From positions 372,001-436,000 of the forward strand of contig JAHQVT010000010.1 of NCBI GenBank assembly GCA_019634165.1: a DNA stretch of 64,000 nt, written 5' to 3'. The position numbers were made by a program, and so were the translations under genes. Of this stretch, positions 28,894 to 37,411 are shown one piece after another. Origin of the DNA: Rhodospirillales bacterium. Lineage in GTDB: Bacteria > Pseudomonadota > Alphaproteobacteria > Rhodospirillales > Thalassospiraceae. The notes under the pieces are model-generated. The model worked only from the letters and a program-made list of their open reading frames with translations, was not told where the DNA came from and made no database searches. Position 1 is the stretch's first letter. The number at the start of each line of letters is the position of its first letter.

Positions 28894-29263
28894 GTCCAAT
28901 TTCCCTTTTTCCCGGATCTGTTTGCCAGATCCGAAACACCGACCTTTGCAGCCGGCATCACACACCACGGATGTCATAATTATTTGGGAAGGAAATCAGA
29001 GGTTTTCCGACATTGGATCATACGGAATTCCGAAGATTTCCTCCAAAGCTACACATAGCGGATCAACTGCCTAAAAACTATGCTTCTGCACAAAAAAAAT
29101 TCATTTATCCAATAACCTAGCCGCAAAAGGTTGAAATAACCGCCCACAAGCATTGTCACAGAATTTTGCACTTTCCCGCACCGCAAAATAACCTACACTT
29201 AGGAATACAGCGAAAATTAGATGATCCCTTCGCAACCGCACATTTCCAAAATGGAGGCATGAC
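28894..29263. other. Divergent promoter region between gdhB and fabI
   Basis: No gene is seen. It must hold the leftward gdhB and rightward fabI promoters. The only structure I note is a 10-bp palindrome, CGGAATTCCG (29023-29032). Confidence 0.5.
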
Positions 29264-30022
29264 ATGCTAGAAGGCAAAAAGGGGCTAATTGTTGGAATTG
29301 CCAATAAAATGTCCATCGCCTGGGGTTGTGCACGTGTTTTCAAGCGCGAAGGGGCTGATCTTGCAGTCACTTATCTTAATGACAAGGCCGAACCCCATGT
29401 TCGCCCCTTGGCCGAAGAAATCGATGCTTCAATCATCATGCCCCTTGATGTTCGCAACGAGCAGCAATCTGACATGTTGTTTGCCAAGATCGAAAAACAA
29501 TGGGGAAAGCTTGATTTCCTGCTGCATTCCATTGCCTTTGCTCCGGCCGAAGACCTGCATGGTCGGGTCGTTGATTGTTCGCGAGACGGTTTTTTGGCCG
29601 CGATGGATATTTCCTGCCATTCCTTTACCCGCCTTGCCAAACGCGCTGAACCTTTGATGCGCGATGGCGGTGCGCTTTTGACCGTTAGCTATATGGGGTC
29701 AGAACGGGTTGTTGATCATTACGGCGTCATGGGGCCGGTGAAAGCAGCCCTTGAATGCACTACGCGCTATATGGCGGCCGAACTTGGCGCAAAGAATATC
29801 CGCTGTCATGCTATCTCGCCGGGGCCATTATTGACCCGTGCAGCATCGGGCATTGCCGAATTTCAACATCTGATGGATGAAACAGCCCAGCGGGCCCCAT
29901 CGCAACGATTGGTCACGATTGATGAAATCGGCGAACTGGCGGCCTTTTTGGCAAGTGATCGTTCGCGATCACTAACAGGCGATGTCGTCCATATTGATGG
30001 CGGCTACAACATTATGGGCTAG
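29264..30022 (+). CDS. fabI: Enoyl-ACP reductase, FabI type
   Basis: A 252-residue NADH-dependent reductase completing each fatty-acid elongation cycle. FabI hallmarks are present: GIANKMSIAWGCA at the cofactor loop, SYMGSERVV with the first tyrosine, and HYGVMGPVKAALE giving the Y-x6-K catalytic pair, then DGGYNIMG at the C-terminus. By eye the inhibitor-loop residue equivalent to E. coli Gly93 is Ala (HSIAFAP versus HSIGFAP), a position whose substitution lowers triclosan binding in other bacteria. GGAGG lies six bases before the ATG. It is a single-gene unit, convergent with the DUF488 gene 27 bases away. A second FabI homologue elsewhere cannot be excluded. Confidence 0.88.
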   Translation: MLEGKKGLIVGIANKMSIAWGCARVFKREGADLAVTYLNDKAEPHVRPLAEEIDASIIMPLDVRNEQQSDMLFAKIEKQWGKLDFLLHSIAFAPAEDLHGRVVDCSRDGFLAAMDISCHSFTRLAKRAEPLMRDGGALLTVSYMGSERVVDHYGVMGPVKAALECTTRYMAAELGAKNIRCHAISPGPLLTRAASGIAEFQHLMDETAQRAPSQRLVTIDEIGELAAFLASDRSRSLTGDVVHIDGGYNIMG

Positions 30023-30049
30023 CCCGGGCAACCGCCCCCTGACCAGCCT

Positions 30050-30703
30050 TTAACGGCGCTTAATCGCGTCTTCTGCCTTGGGCACCACCCTTTTGATCTG
30101 CTTGGCCAGTGCAAGTTTGAAATCGGCATCGGGTTCCGGTGCCACGGCAGCAAACAGATCGGGCACATCCCCGCCATTAAGCGCGATCATGCGTTCTTCG
30201 GTGTCAGACTGCTGTTCGACCCGACCATCAACAAGATGGCGCAGATCAAACCCTGCCTCCTTTAAGGCTGGCGCGATCAAAAGGGTCCGATGACAATCAA
30301 GCGGGTCTTTTTCGGCGCACATCAAACAGATGCGATATTTATCCGCACCCGATACAAGCCGTTCTATCCCGGTTTTAAAATCAGGCCTTTGCGCCACCAA
30401 ACCGTAATCAAGCTGCCCATCTGGATATAGATCAGGCACCTGTGGCTTTCCGCCCATAACATCGCCCATAAAAACATAGGCAATGCCGTTTTCACGCAAA
30501 AATGGCGCAAAACTGTCCGAGTCAAAAGCCGTCCAATAGCTTGATCGTTTGAAAGTGCGGATATCAACCACCGCCGTAATGCCGTGCGACCTGAAAAGGG
30601 CGAGCAGACTGTCGCGATCATGTCCAGCATACCCGACCGTGTAAATTATCTGGTCCGGCTTTTGCGATGGCGGTGTCGATGGAGATGGGTTTTGGCTGTG
30701 CAT
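30050..30703 (-). CDS. DUF488 domain-containing protein
   Basis: A 217-residue protein of the DUF488 family. It has the family opening IIYTVGYAGHDRDSLLALF, the VDIRTFKRSSYW segment (usually VDVR.xPxS) and the cysteine motif CLMCAEKDPLDCHR, whose CAE..P..CHR residues are strictly conserved and probably form the active or metal-binding site. Biochemical function is not established for the family; nucleic-acid association has been suggested. ATG 30703 was chosen because the upstream in-frame stretch runs through the tRNA terminator. It lies downstream of the tandem tRNA-Gly genes, beyond their terminator. Confidence 0.8.
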   Translation of the reverse strand: MHSQNPSPSTPPSQKPDQIIYTVGYAGHDRDSLLALFRSHGITAVVDIRTFKRSSYWTAFDSDSFAPFLRENGIAYVFMGDVMGGKPQVPDLYPDGQLDYGLVAQRPDFKTGIERLVSGADKYRICLMCAEKDPLDCHRTLLIAPALKEAGFDLRHLVDGRVEQQSDTEERMIALNGGDVPDLFAAVAPEPDADFKLALAKQIKRVVPKAEDAIKRR

Positions 30704-30781
30704 GCCCCAAAGACACGATAAATCGCATCGGCATGCAAGACCGAAATCAGCGACAGCCTTGCGAAACGGGCGAATAAGGGC

Positions 30782-30815
30782 AAAAAGCAAAAGGCCGCCC
30801 CGAAGGACGGCCTTT
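30782..30815 (-). terminator. Terminator of the tRNA-Gly transcript
   Basis: On the minus strand AAAGGCCGTCC pairs with GGGCGGCCTTT (30815-30790) across a stable TTCG tetraloop and is followed by TGCTTTTTG. It sits 14 bases after the CCA of the downstream tRNA. Confidence 0.85.
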
Positions 30816-30828
30816 GAAACTTTCATCA

Positions 30829-30903
30829 TGGAGCGGGCGAAGAGATTCGAACTCTCGACCCTAACCTTGGCAAGGTTATGCTCTACCCCTGAGCTACGCC
30901 CGC
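30829..30903 (-). tRNA. tRNA-Gly (GCC), downstream copy
   Basis: A 75-base gene read on the minus strand: acceptor GCGGGCG...CGCCCGC, discriminator U, and an encoded CCA. The D arm is GCTC-AGGGGTA-GAGC, and the anticodon loop TTGCCAA in stem CC/GG gives anticodon GCC; the T arm is GAGAG-TTCGAAT-CTCTT. It is identical to the second copy 38 bases away. The flanks CTTTCATCATG and CATCATGAAAG form an 11-bp inverted repeat that would extend the acceptor helix of the precursor. Confidence 0.97.
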
Positions 30904-30941
30904 ATCATCATGAAAGCTGATGCTTAAGGAAAGTGACCTGA

Positions 30942-31016
30942 TGGAGCGGGCGAAGAGATTCGAACTCTCGACCCTAACCTTGGCAAGGTTATGCTCTACC
31001 CCTGAGCTACGCCCGC
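30942..31016 (-). tRNA. tRNA-Gly (GCC), upstream copy
   Basis: An identical 75-base tRNA with encoded CCA, first in the transcript. A shorter leader/trailer complement (CTGATG at 30938-30943 and CATCAG at 31020-31025) again brackets the gene. The two tandem copies presumably give gene dosage for the abundant GGC/GGT glycine codons. Confidence 0.97.
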
Positions 31017-31233
31017 ATTCATCAGTATTTCCTGCCCCTGTGGAGCGGCGCGGATAATAGCCCAACAAAGAGCGATTGCAACCCTTTTTTCCACGAAATC
31101 GTAATAGGACAAATTTTGGCGGTTTTCCTTGACTTTAGCCGGTTCAATTGCCGAAATCGGGCCGGACTTGCGCAAATTTGCGTCTGGTTTTGAACTTGGT
31201 TATCTTCTGCCCCACAGCCACAAGGGAAAGAGC

Positions 31234-31752
31234 ATGAGCGATCCATCAACCATACTGTTCGATCATCTGACAAAATTGGCGATCGAAACAACGACGCATG
31301 AACACGCGCCGCTTTTTACGGTCGAGGATTCGCAAAAGCTTCGGGGGGATCTTCCGGGACTGCATTCCAAGAACCTTTTTGTCAAAGACAAGAAAGGGGC
31401 GTTGTGGCTTGTCGTTGCCGAGGAAGAAGCCGAAATCCGCATGAACCATCTGCACAAACGGCTGGGTTGCGCGCGTCTGTCATTTGGCAAACCGGAATTG
31501 CTGATTGAAACGCTGGGCGTCAAACCGGGTTCGGTAACACCCTTTGCGCTGATCAATGATTTGGAACGTAAAGTAAATCTGGCACTTGATGCCAAACTGG
31601 CCAATGGTGAGGTTTTGAACTTTCACCCCTTGCGAAATGACAGAACCACGACAATTTCGTCGGCAGACCTATTGAAGTTCACCTCCTCGATGGGCTACGA
31701 AGCAATGATTATTGATTTCGAAACTGACCTTGATCCCACCGCCCCTAGCTGA
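31234..31752 (+). CDS. YbaK/prolyl-tRNA editing-domain protein (PrdX/ProX type)
   Basis: A 172-residue free-standing editing domain homologous to the insertion domain of bacterial ProRS. It would deacylate Ala-tRNA(Pro), protecting translation. Diagnostic stretches are LRGDLPGLHSKNLFVKDKKG, with the catalytic lysine region KNLFVKD, FGKPELLIETLGVKPGSVTPF and NFHPLRNDRTTTIS; the GxxPGxxTPF motif and the late HP-N-T-T pattern match PrdX. ATG 31234 has AAGGGA about six bases upstream, and a longer in-frame extension is disfavoured. It is monocistronic and directly upstream of the cnoX cluster on the same strand. Confidence 0.88.
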   Translation: MSDPSTILFDHLTKLAIETTTHEHAPLFTVEDSQKLRGDLPGLHSKNLFVKDKKGALWLVVAEEEAEIRMNHLHKRLGCARLSFGKPELLIETLGVKPGSVTPFALINDLERKVNLALDAKLANGEVLNFHPLRNDRTTTISSADLLKFTSSMGYEAMIIDFETDLDPTAPS

Positions 31753-31887
31753 ACGGCGAACATTTAAGTTAAACCCCTAGTAAACCTTAGATTTAAGTAT
31801 AGTCAGACGCCAATATCACTGCCCTCCCTCTTGTCGTCAGGGCATAGCGGCATCATCTAGAATTTTAGATTTAGCGAGTGAACAGTA

Positions 31888-32814
31888 ATGTCGATTATTC
31901 TTGACGCGAATGCGCCTGAGACCACCAACAGCCAAAATCAGGCCTCAGACCTGATCAAGGACAGCAGTGTCGAAACTTTTGTCCAAGACGTGATTGAGCC
32001 ATCAATGGAAATGCCAATCGTCGTCGATTTTTGGGCGCCGTGGTGTGGTCCGTGCAAAAACCTGACCCCGGTGATTGAAAAAGTCACCCGCGAGGCTGGT
32101 GGGCGCGTCAAGCTTGTCAAAGTCAACATTGATGAAAATCAGGAATTGGCAATGCAATTGCGCATTCAGTCCGTTCCGACTGTTTATGCCTTTAAGGGCG
32201 GGCGCCCGGTTGACGGCTTTCAAGGCGGACAGCCCGAAAGCGAAGTCCGTGCCTTTTACGAGCGCCTGATCGGCGAGCCGATCGAAAGCCCGATCGAGGC
32301 ATTGCTTGAACAGGCCGCAACCGCATTAACCGAAGACGACTTTGAAACCGCCCATGGTCTTTATGTCGGCGTGCTTGAACGTGAAAAAGACAATGAGACG
32401 GCCATTGGCGGCATGATCCGCTGCATGGTTGGTATGGGTGAAGTTGAAGAAACCCGCCATTTCGTTGATAACATGGCCGAAATCGAGCGGTTAAAAGCGC
32501 CGATCGCCGCGGCAATCAGCGCACTTGAATTGGCCGAAACCGGATATAGCAGCGAAGATCTTGACGCCGCACGGGCAAAGGTCGCAGCCGATCCAACCGA
32601 TATGCAGGCGCAATACGATCTGGGCATGGCATGTTTTGCCACCAACAAACGCGATGACGCCGTTAATGCCATGATCACCATCATTCGCACCGACCGCGAA
32701 TGGAACGAAGATGCAGGCCGAACCCAGCTTCTGAAGTTTTTTGAAGCATGGGGCCCCATGGACCCTGCCAGCGTCGCCGGGCGCCGCGCACTATCAACGG
32801 TATTGTTTTCATGA
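31888..32814 (+). CDS. cnoX: Thioredoxin-TPR co-chaperone CnoX (YbbN)
   Basis: A 308-residue protein with a thioredoxin domain (about residues 30-135) followed by TPR-like helical repeats to the C-terminus. The redox site is WCGPC, as in alphaproteobacterial CnoX, so it should be an active dithiol, unlike E. coli YbbN, whose site is SQHC and which acts mainly as a chaperedoxin. CnoX holds oxidation-prone proteins and hands them to GroEL or DnaK. The stop codon overlaps the next gene's ATG (ATGA at 32811). It heads the cluster cnoX-LonN-Trm112-DUF971. Confidence 0.92.
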   Translation: MSIILDANAPETTNSQNQASDLIKDSSVETFVQDVIEPSMEMPIVVDFWAPWCGPCKNLTPVIEKVTREAGGRVKLVKVNIDENQELAMQLRIQSVPTVYAFKGGRPVDGFQGGQPESEVRAFYERLIGEPIESPIEALLEQAATALTEDDFETAHGLYVGVLEREKDNETAIGGMIRCMVGMGEVEETRHFVDNMAEIERLKAPIAAAISALELAETGYSSEDLDAARAKVAADPTDMQAQYDLGMACFATNKRDDAVNAMITIIRTDREWNEDAGRTQLLKFFEAWGPMDPASVAGRRALSTVLFS

Positions 32815-33500
32815 GCATATGCGGCCCATTCGACCCCAGCTTTACAGATCTGCCCGATGTCATGCCGGTCTTCCCGCTTAATGGCGCTCTTTTGCTGCCA
32901 CGCGGGCACTTGCCGCTGAACATTTTTGAACCGCGCTATATCAATATGGTGACGGATGCGCTGGGTCAGGACCGCATCATTGGCATGATCCAGCCCCGCC
33001 CGGATCAACATAACAACTATTTCATGGACCCCGATCACCCGCCGATCTTTTCGACCGGGTGTGCGGGCCGAATCACGGCCTTTAGCGAAACCGATGACGG
33101 CCGTTTTTTAATCACACTCACGGGTGTTTGCCGGTTCAATGTCATCGAAGAATTGCCCAGCAATGACAGCGGATACCGGACCGTAAATGGTGATTTTGCG
33201 CCGTGGAAAGATGATCTAGAGATTCCAGCCGATGACAGGCCGATCAATCGGGACCGCCTGCGCATGGCACTTGAAGCCTATTTTTCCCAGCATTCCTTGC
33301 GTTCGTGCTGGGATACGCTGGCCGATAGTGATGATGAAATGCTAATCACGACAATTTCCATGGGCTGCCGGTTAAGTCCGCTTGAAAAACAGGCTTTGCT
33401 CGAATGCACAACCCTGTATGATCGCGGCGATATGCTGACCACCCTGCTTGAAATGGCAATCTATGGCGATCCGAAGCAGGCGCAAAGTAGCACCAATTGA
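32811..33500 (+). CDS. Lon N-terminal-domain protein (LonN family)
   Basis: A 229-residue protein consisting of the Lon substrate-binding (LAN) domain alone, with no AAA+ or protease part. The family opening VMPVFPLNGALLLPRGHLPLNIFEPRYINM is split across residues 15-45, followed by GMIQPRP and TGCAGRITAFSETDDGRFLITLTG. It may bind unfolded proteins or modulate Lon, consistent with coupling to the redox chaperone CnoX, but direct evidence for the family is limited. Translation is probably coupled through the 4-base overlap with cnoX. Confidence 0.88.
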   Translation: MSICGPFDPSFTDLPDVMPVFPLNGALLLPRGHLPLNIFEPRYINMVTDALGQDRIIGMIQPRPDQHNNYFMDPDHPPIFSTGCAGRITAFSETDDGRFLITLTGVCRFNVIEELPSNDSGYRTVNGDFAPWKDDLEIPADDRPINRDRLRMALEAYFSQHSLRSCWDTLADSDDEMLITTISMGCRLSPLEKQALLECTTLYDRGDMLTTLLEMAIYGDPKQAQSSTN

Positions 33501-33548
33501 ATCTGAACTGACTTTTCTAAGCGCACATCAAACCCGAAGGCCGAATTC

Positions 33549-33737
33549 ATGACCGCGACCCACAGCCCGGTAGACCCGAAACTTCTTGAAATCCTTGTTT
33601 GCCCGGTGACCAAGCAGGCGCTTGAATATGATCGCGAAAACAACGAATTGATCAGCCCGAAGGCCGGTCTAGCCTATCCGATCCGCGATGGTATTCCGAT
33701 CATGCTGCCCGACGAAGCCCGCCCGATCGAAGATTAA
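33549..33737 (+). CDS. Trm112 family protein
   Basis: A 62-residue protein of the Trm112/YcaR family. The typical core is visible: [18 protein letters not shown], then [21 protein letters not shown]. In eukaryotes Trm112 activates methyltransferases; the bacterial form is a small zinc-ribbon-like protein with only one of the usual cysteines retained here (VCPVTK), so a zinc site is doubtful. It has an AAGG ribosome site about nine bases upstream and sits 48 bases after the LonN gene, followed 16 bases later by the DUF971 gene. Confidence 0.9.
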   Translation: MTATHSPVDPKLLEILVCPVTKQALEYDRENNELISPKAGLAYPIRDGIPIMLPDEARPIED

Positions 33738-33753
33738 GGCAAGGCGACATCGC

Positions 33754-34134
33754 ATGTCACAAGATGGCTTCACACCGGAATTCACCCCCGTTGAAATCAA
33801 TTATCTGCGTGATGAACGCATCCTTGAAATCGTTTGGGATGACGGTGCATCAACCCGTTTAAGCGCGGAATTGCTTCGGGTAGAAAGCCCGTCTGCCGAA
33901 GTACAGGGCCATCACCCATCCGAAAAGAAAATCATCGCCGGGCGCCGCCATGTCGGGATTATGGATATTGTTCCGGTTGGCAATTATGCCGTGCGGATCA
34001 GTTTTGATGATCTGCATGATAGCGGGCTTTATAGCTGGCACTATTTGCGTGAAATGCATGATGCGCAGGATCGGTTATGGGCGGATTATCTTGCCGCACT
34101 AAGCGCACGGGGCCTGTCACGCGATCCGCGCTAA
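33754..34134 (+). CDS. DUF971 / GBBH-like N-terminal domain protein
   Basis: A 126-residue protein equivalent to the N-terminal domain of gamma-butyrobetaine hydroxylase, usually annotated as DUF971. Characteristic parts are the opening strand pair ILEIVWDDGASTRLSAELLRV, then IMDIVPVGNYAVRISFDDLHDSGLYSW and LREM. Such stand-alone proteins have been linked to Fe-S protein assembly or maturation, but this is not shown by sequence alone. Start ATG 33754 follows AAGGCGA; it lies in the cnoX operon as its last gene. A weak hairpin follows. Confidence 0.85.
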   Translation: MSQDGFTPEFTPVEINYLRDERILEIVWDDGASTRLSAELLRVESPSAEVQGHHPSEKKIIAGRRHVGIMDIVPVGNYAVRISFDDLHDSGLYSWHYLREMHDAQDRLWADYLAALSARGLSRDPR

Positions 34135-34218
34135 GGCGCTATAAGAATATTCGTGCAAAAGCCTATTCGACGCTTGGCAATCTGCGCACCACTTTCCACT
34201 CCCACAGCCTGCACAAAC

Positions 34219-34253
34219 TAAAACGGCCCCACCCCAAATGGCAGGACCGTTTA
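34219..34253. terminator. Possible bidirectional terminator
   Basis: TAAACGGCCC (34219-34228) and GGACCGTTTA (34244-34253) pair with one mismatch between the converging DUF971 and ompW genes. T runs are short. Confidence 0.4.
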
Positions 34254-34291
34254 AAGCGATCAGCAGTGGTAAAAACGCCGCCTAGCTGGCC

Positions 34292-34954
34292 TTAGAACCG
34301 ATAGCCAACACCCACACCAACGACCCATGGGTCAAGATGGGCTTTTGAGGTGTTTGCACCGTTATTGATGCTGACATCGGTATCGAGGAAGATTTTCTTC
34401 ACATCGAAATTGACCGACCATGGGCCGGAAATCGCATAGTCAAAACCCGCCTGGAAAGCATAGCCAAATCCATCGTCATATTTGACGGAGTTAAACTGAC
34501 CGGGTTTGGAATCATAAAAGAAGGTGTAGTTCACACCGGCACCTACATACGGGCTCCAGCGTTTTTCCGGCATGAAGTGATATTGCAACGTCAAAGTCGG
34601 CGGCAGCAAACGCACCGAACCCGCATCAAGACTGGGGTCCTTCCATGTCAGGTCATGCTTTGTGGTCGCCGCAATCAATTCAAGTGCCAGATTGTCTGTC
34701 AGGAAGTAGGAGAAATCGACTTCTGGAACCACATCATTGTTCAACTCACCATGGCCGTTGCCATTGCTGATATTGTGGTCATAGGTGTCTTCATCCGGCA
34801 CCAAAGCAATACCACGGGCACGAATAACGATGTCACCGGCCTCTTTGGTCTTGAACGACGCAGTTTGTGCAAATGCCGCACCGCTGGCGACAAGCAGGGT
34901 CGCCGCAATGGTTCCCGCCGCAACAGAATTTAAAAGTTTATGGGAAAATGTCAT
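34292..34954 (-). CDS. ompW: OmpW family outer-membrane porin
   Basis: A 220-residue eight-stranded beta-barrel with a Sec signal peptide (LLNSVAAGTIAATLLVASGAAFAQ). OmpW forms a narrow hydrophobic channel for small molecules. The family patterns are VRARGIALVP near residue 30, VPEVDFSYFLTDNLALELIAATTKHD, LPPTLTLQYHF, YVGAGVNYTFFYD and the closing DPWVVGVGVGYRF ending in aromatic Phe, as required for barrel assembly. ATG 34954 is preceded by AGGGGACAGGAC, better than the in-frame ATG six codons upstream. It is monocistronic. Confidence 0.92.
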   Translation of the reverse strand: MTFSHKLLNSVAAGTIAATLLVASGAAFAQTASFKTKEAGDIVIRARGIALVPDEDTYDHNISNGNGHGELNNDVVPEVDFSYFLTDNLALELIAATTKHDLTWKDPSLDAGSVRLLPPTLTLQYHFMPEKRWSPYVGAGVNYTFFYDSKPGQFNSVKYDDGFGYAFQAGFDYAISGPWSVNFDVKKIFLDTDVSINNGANTSKAHLDPWVVGVGVGYRF

Positions 34955-35156
34955 GTCCTGTCCCCTTGTCATTTACTCAGATCGGGGGGGACATTGCGCC
35001 TTCGCCACTAATGACTTGTTGACACATATCAACAATCATCGACTAAAACCGACAGGTTTTTGAACGATTTTAACTGATTGATGTTCATTAATGGAAAAAA
35101 TGGGCCGCACGACATATCGTAAGATGCCAAATCGCAAGCAACCGCCCTGCAACCGT

Positions 35157-36380
35157 TTAAAGCGATTTACCCTGCATTAATTTCGGCAAGGTTCCGGCAT
35201 AGCCCATAGCATGGGACATAAAGGTCTTCTTAAGCGGCGGGATCTTTTGCACAACCGCCAACCCGATGTCACGCGCCCAACGGATTGGGGCGATATCATT
35301 GGAAAACAGCCGGTTGGTCACATCGGTCACCGCCAGCATTACCGTATTGTCAAACCGGCGCCATTGTTCATATTCGGCCAAAACATCGGCACTTCCAATA
35401 TCACGACCAAGACGGCGTGCATTGACCAAAATTTCGGCCAGAACTGCAACATCGCGAATACCCATATTAAGGCCCTGGCCGGCAATCGGGTGCATCCCGT
35501 GCGCGGCATCGCCGATCAGCGCAATCCGGTCATCGGTGTAGTGATAAGCATGCTGCAGCCCAAGCGGATAGCAAAAGCGCGGACCAACCACTTCAAGATC
35601 ACCAAGATAGCCTTCAAAGCGACGATGCAATTCATCGACAAAGGTTTCTTCATCGAGATTGACCAGATAATTACCAAGCTCGGTACTTTCGGTCCAAACG
35701 ATCGAGCAGCGATTATCGGTCATTGGCAGAATGGCAAACGGCCCGGCAGGCAGGAAATGCTCAACCGCAAGGCCATTATGGGGCTGCTTGTGCTTGACCG
35801 TGCACACCACTGCACTTTGCTTATAGGCCCATTCATAAGTCTTAATGCCTGCCCATTTACGCAGCATCGAATTGCGGCCTTCGGCCCCAATGGCTAGGGG
35901 GGCACGAACGGATTGGCCATCCTCAAGGGTGATGGTAACACCACCCTGATCACGGGCAATTTCATCAACCCGCGCAGGGGCGATCATTTCAACCAGATCA
36001 TTTTCGGCAATGGCGCGATAAAGGGCACCACGGGTGACAAGGTTTTCAACGATATAGCCCAGCGGCTCGTCACCAAGATCACGATGGTCATAATGCAAGA
36101 AAAGTGGGCTTTGACCGTCTGCAATTCGAATATCAAGGATCGGCTCTGCGGCATCGGCCATGTTCTTCCAGGCACCGATGACTTCCAGCACGGATTTGGA
36201 GGCCGCCGCAATCGCACAGGTTCTGCCATCGTAATTGGCACTTAGGATGGTTTTCGGATCAGCATAATCAATGACCACGGACGTCATGCCCCCATGCGCC
36301 AATGCCAGCGCCATGGCTGCACCATTCAACCCACCGCCCAGAATGACGACATCGGTATGAAGTGGCTGCTGATCATGCAT
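35157..36380 (-). CDS. UbiH/UbiF/COQ6-family FAD-dependent hydroxylase
   Basis: A 407-residue aromatic-ring monooxygenase for ubiquinone biosynthesis. It shows the FAD-binding start VVILGGGLNGAAMALALA, the middle family motif containing GAEGRNSMLRKWAGI, and the second FAD/NAD(P) motif ALIGDAAHGMHPIAGQGLNMGIRD (conserved GD and HPxAGQGxN). Alphaproteobacteria often use one broad hydroxylase (UbiL) or UbiM in place of the three E. coli enzymes; which ring position this one attacks cannot be told. AGGAA lies eight bases before the ATG. It is monocistronic, leftward and 200 bases from ompW. Confidence 0.88.
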   Translation of the reverse strand: MHDQQPLHTDVVILGGGLNGAAMALALAHGGMTSVVIDYADPKTILSANYDGRTCAIAAASKSVLEVIGAWKNMADAAEPILDIRIADGQSPLFLHYDHRDLGDEPLGYIVENLVTRGALYRAIAENDLVEMIAPARVDEIARDQGGVTITLEDGQSVRAPLAIGAEGRNSMLRKWAGIKTYEWAYKQSAVVCTVKHKQPHNGLAVEHFLPAGPFAILPMTDNRCSIVWTESTELGNYLVNLDEETFVDELHRRFEGYLGDLEVVGPRFCYPLGLQHAYHYTDDRIALIGDAAHGMHPIAGQGLNMGIRDVAVLAEILVNARRLGRDIGSADVLAEYEQWRRFDNTVMLAVTDVTNRLFSNDIAPIRWARDIGLAVVQKIPPLKKTFMSHAMGYAGTLPKLMQGKSL

Positions 36381-36961
36381 CTCGCAAATTCCTGTTTCGA
36401 ATGGCCTTGGTCAATAAAGTCGGTCTTAGCCCGGTGATCATATTGGCACGTTGATCTGACGCAACAAACGCGCGCAAAATTATCGCCCATCTTTACCTTG
36501 CTCGATACGTTGCCACAACCCGCACCGATCATGATGCGGTGTAAAATTTGGATCTTAGCATCCCGGCCCGATACCACCGCTGTCATCCCACATCAGATGC
36601 TCACTGCCGTCACAAGGCTGCTTCGCCATTTCAGGACGCGTTCGGGCTTACTTCAGTGTTTACTTTGGGCCCATCACCACCGCGCAAAATGGCGCGATCC
36701 CGACAAGAAAGGCCTCAAACGCAGCCTAGGTACGCGACAACACCCGCAACATATGTCCTTCAGCGCCCCATGCATCACCTTGAGGCACAACAGCTTTTCC
36801 ATATTGTCTTTATTTGATTAAAAAATATGCACAATTTTTAAACAGCCCCTGATTCTGCGCATATTTTAATCCTGTAATTTTCGCCAAACAGGGCTACACG
36901 ACTGAAGCAATTCCCAATTTTATTGTTCTATATCAATTGGTTGATAGTTTTATTTTGAGTC
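36381..36961. other. Upstream region of glnK, no gene seen
   Basis: About 580 bases without convincing coding potential. The right half becomes AT-rich and has two similar motifs, ATGCACAATTTTT (from about 36827) and CTGCGCATATTTT (from about 36855), upstream of the sigma-54-like element. They could be activator (NtrC-like) sites, but this is only a guess. Confidence 0.4.
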
Positions 36962-36977
36962 TGGCACGATTCTTGGT
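36962..36977 (+). promoter_or_regulatory. Sigma-54-type -24/-12 promoter of glnK-amtB
   Basis: TGGCACG-ATTC-TTGGT matches the RpoN consensus TGGCACG-N4-TTGC(A/T) except for G at the -12 C. GG and the downstream G have the obligatory 10-base spacing. It lies about 70 bases before the glnK start. NtrC-activated sigma-54 control is standard for glnK-amtB. Confidence 0.75.
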
Positions 36978-37004
36978 TTGAGGGTTGGGACTGCGAAATC
37001 GTGA

Positions 37005-37388
<384 letters not shown>

Positions 37389-37411
37389 GTCCAGAGACAA
37401 GGGGAGACATT

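Noticed and set aside
30829-31016. Tandem tRNA genes as an integration (att) site
   Set aside because: Both copies are complete and identical, with no integrase gene, no partial third copy and no accessory block beside them.
36548-36817. 89-codon frame upstream of glnK
   Set aside because: Pro/His/Arg-rich product, no ribosome site, probably random.
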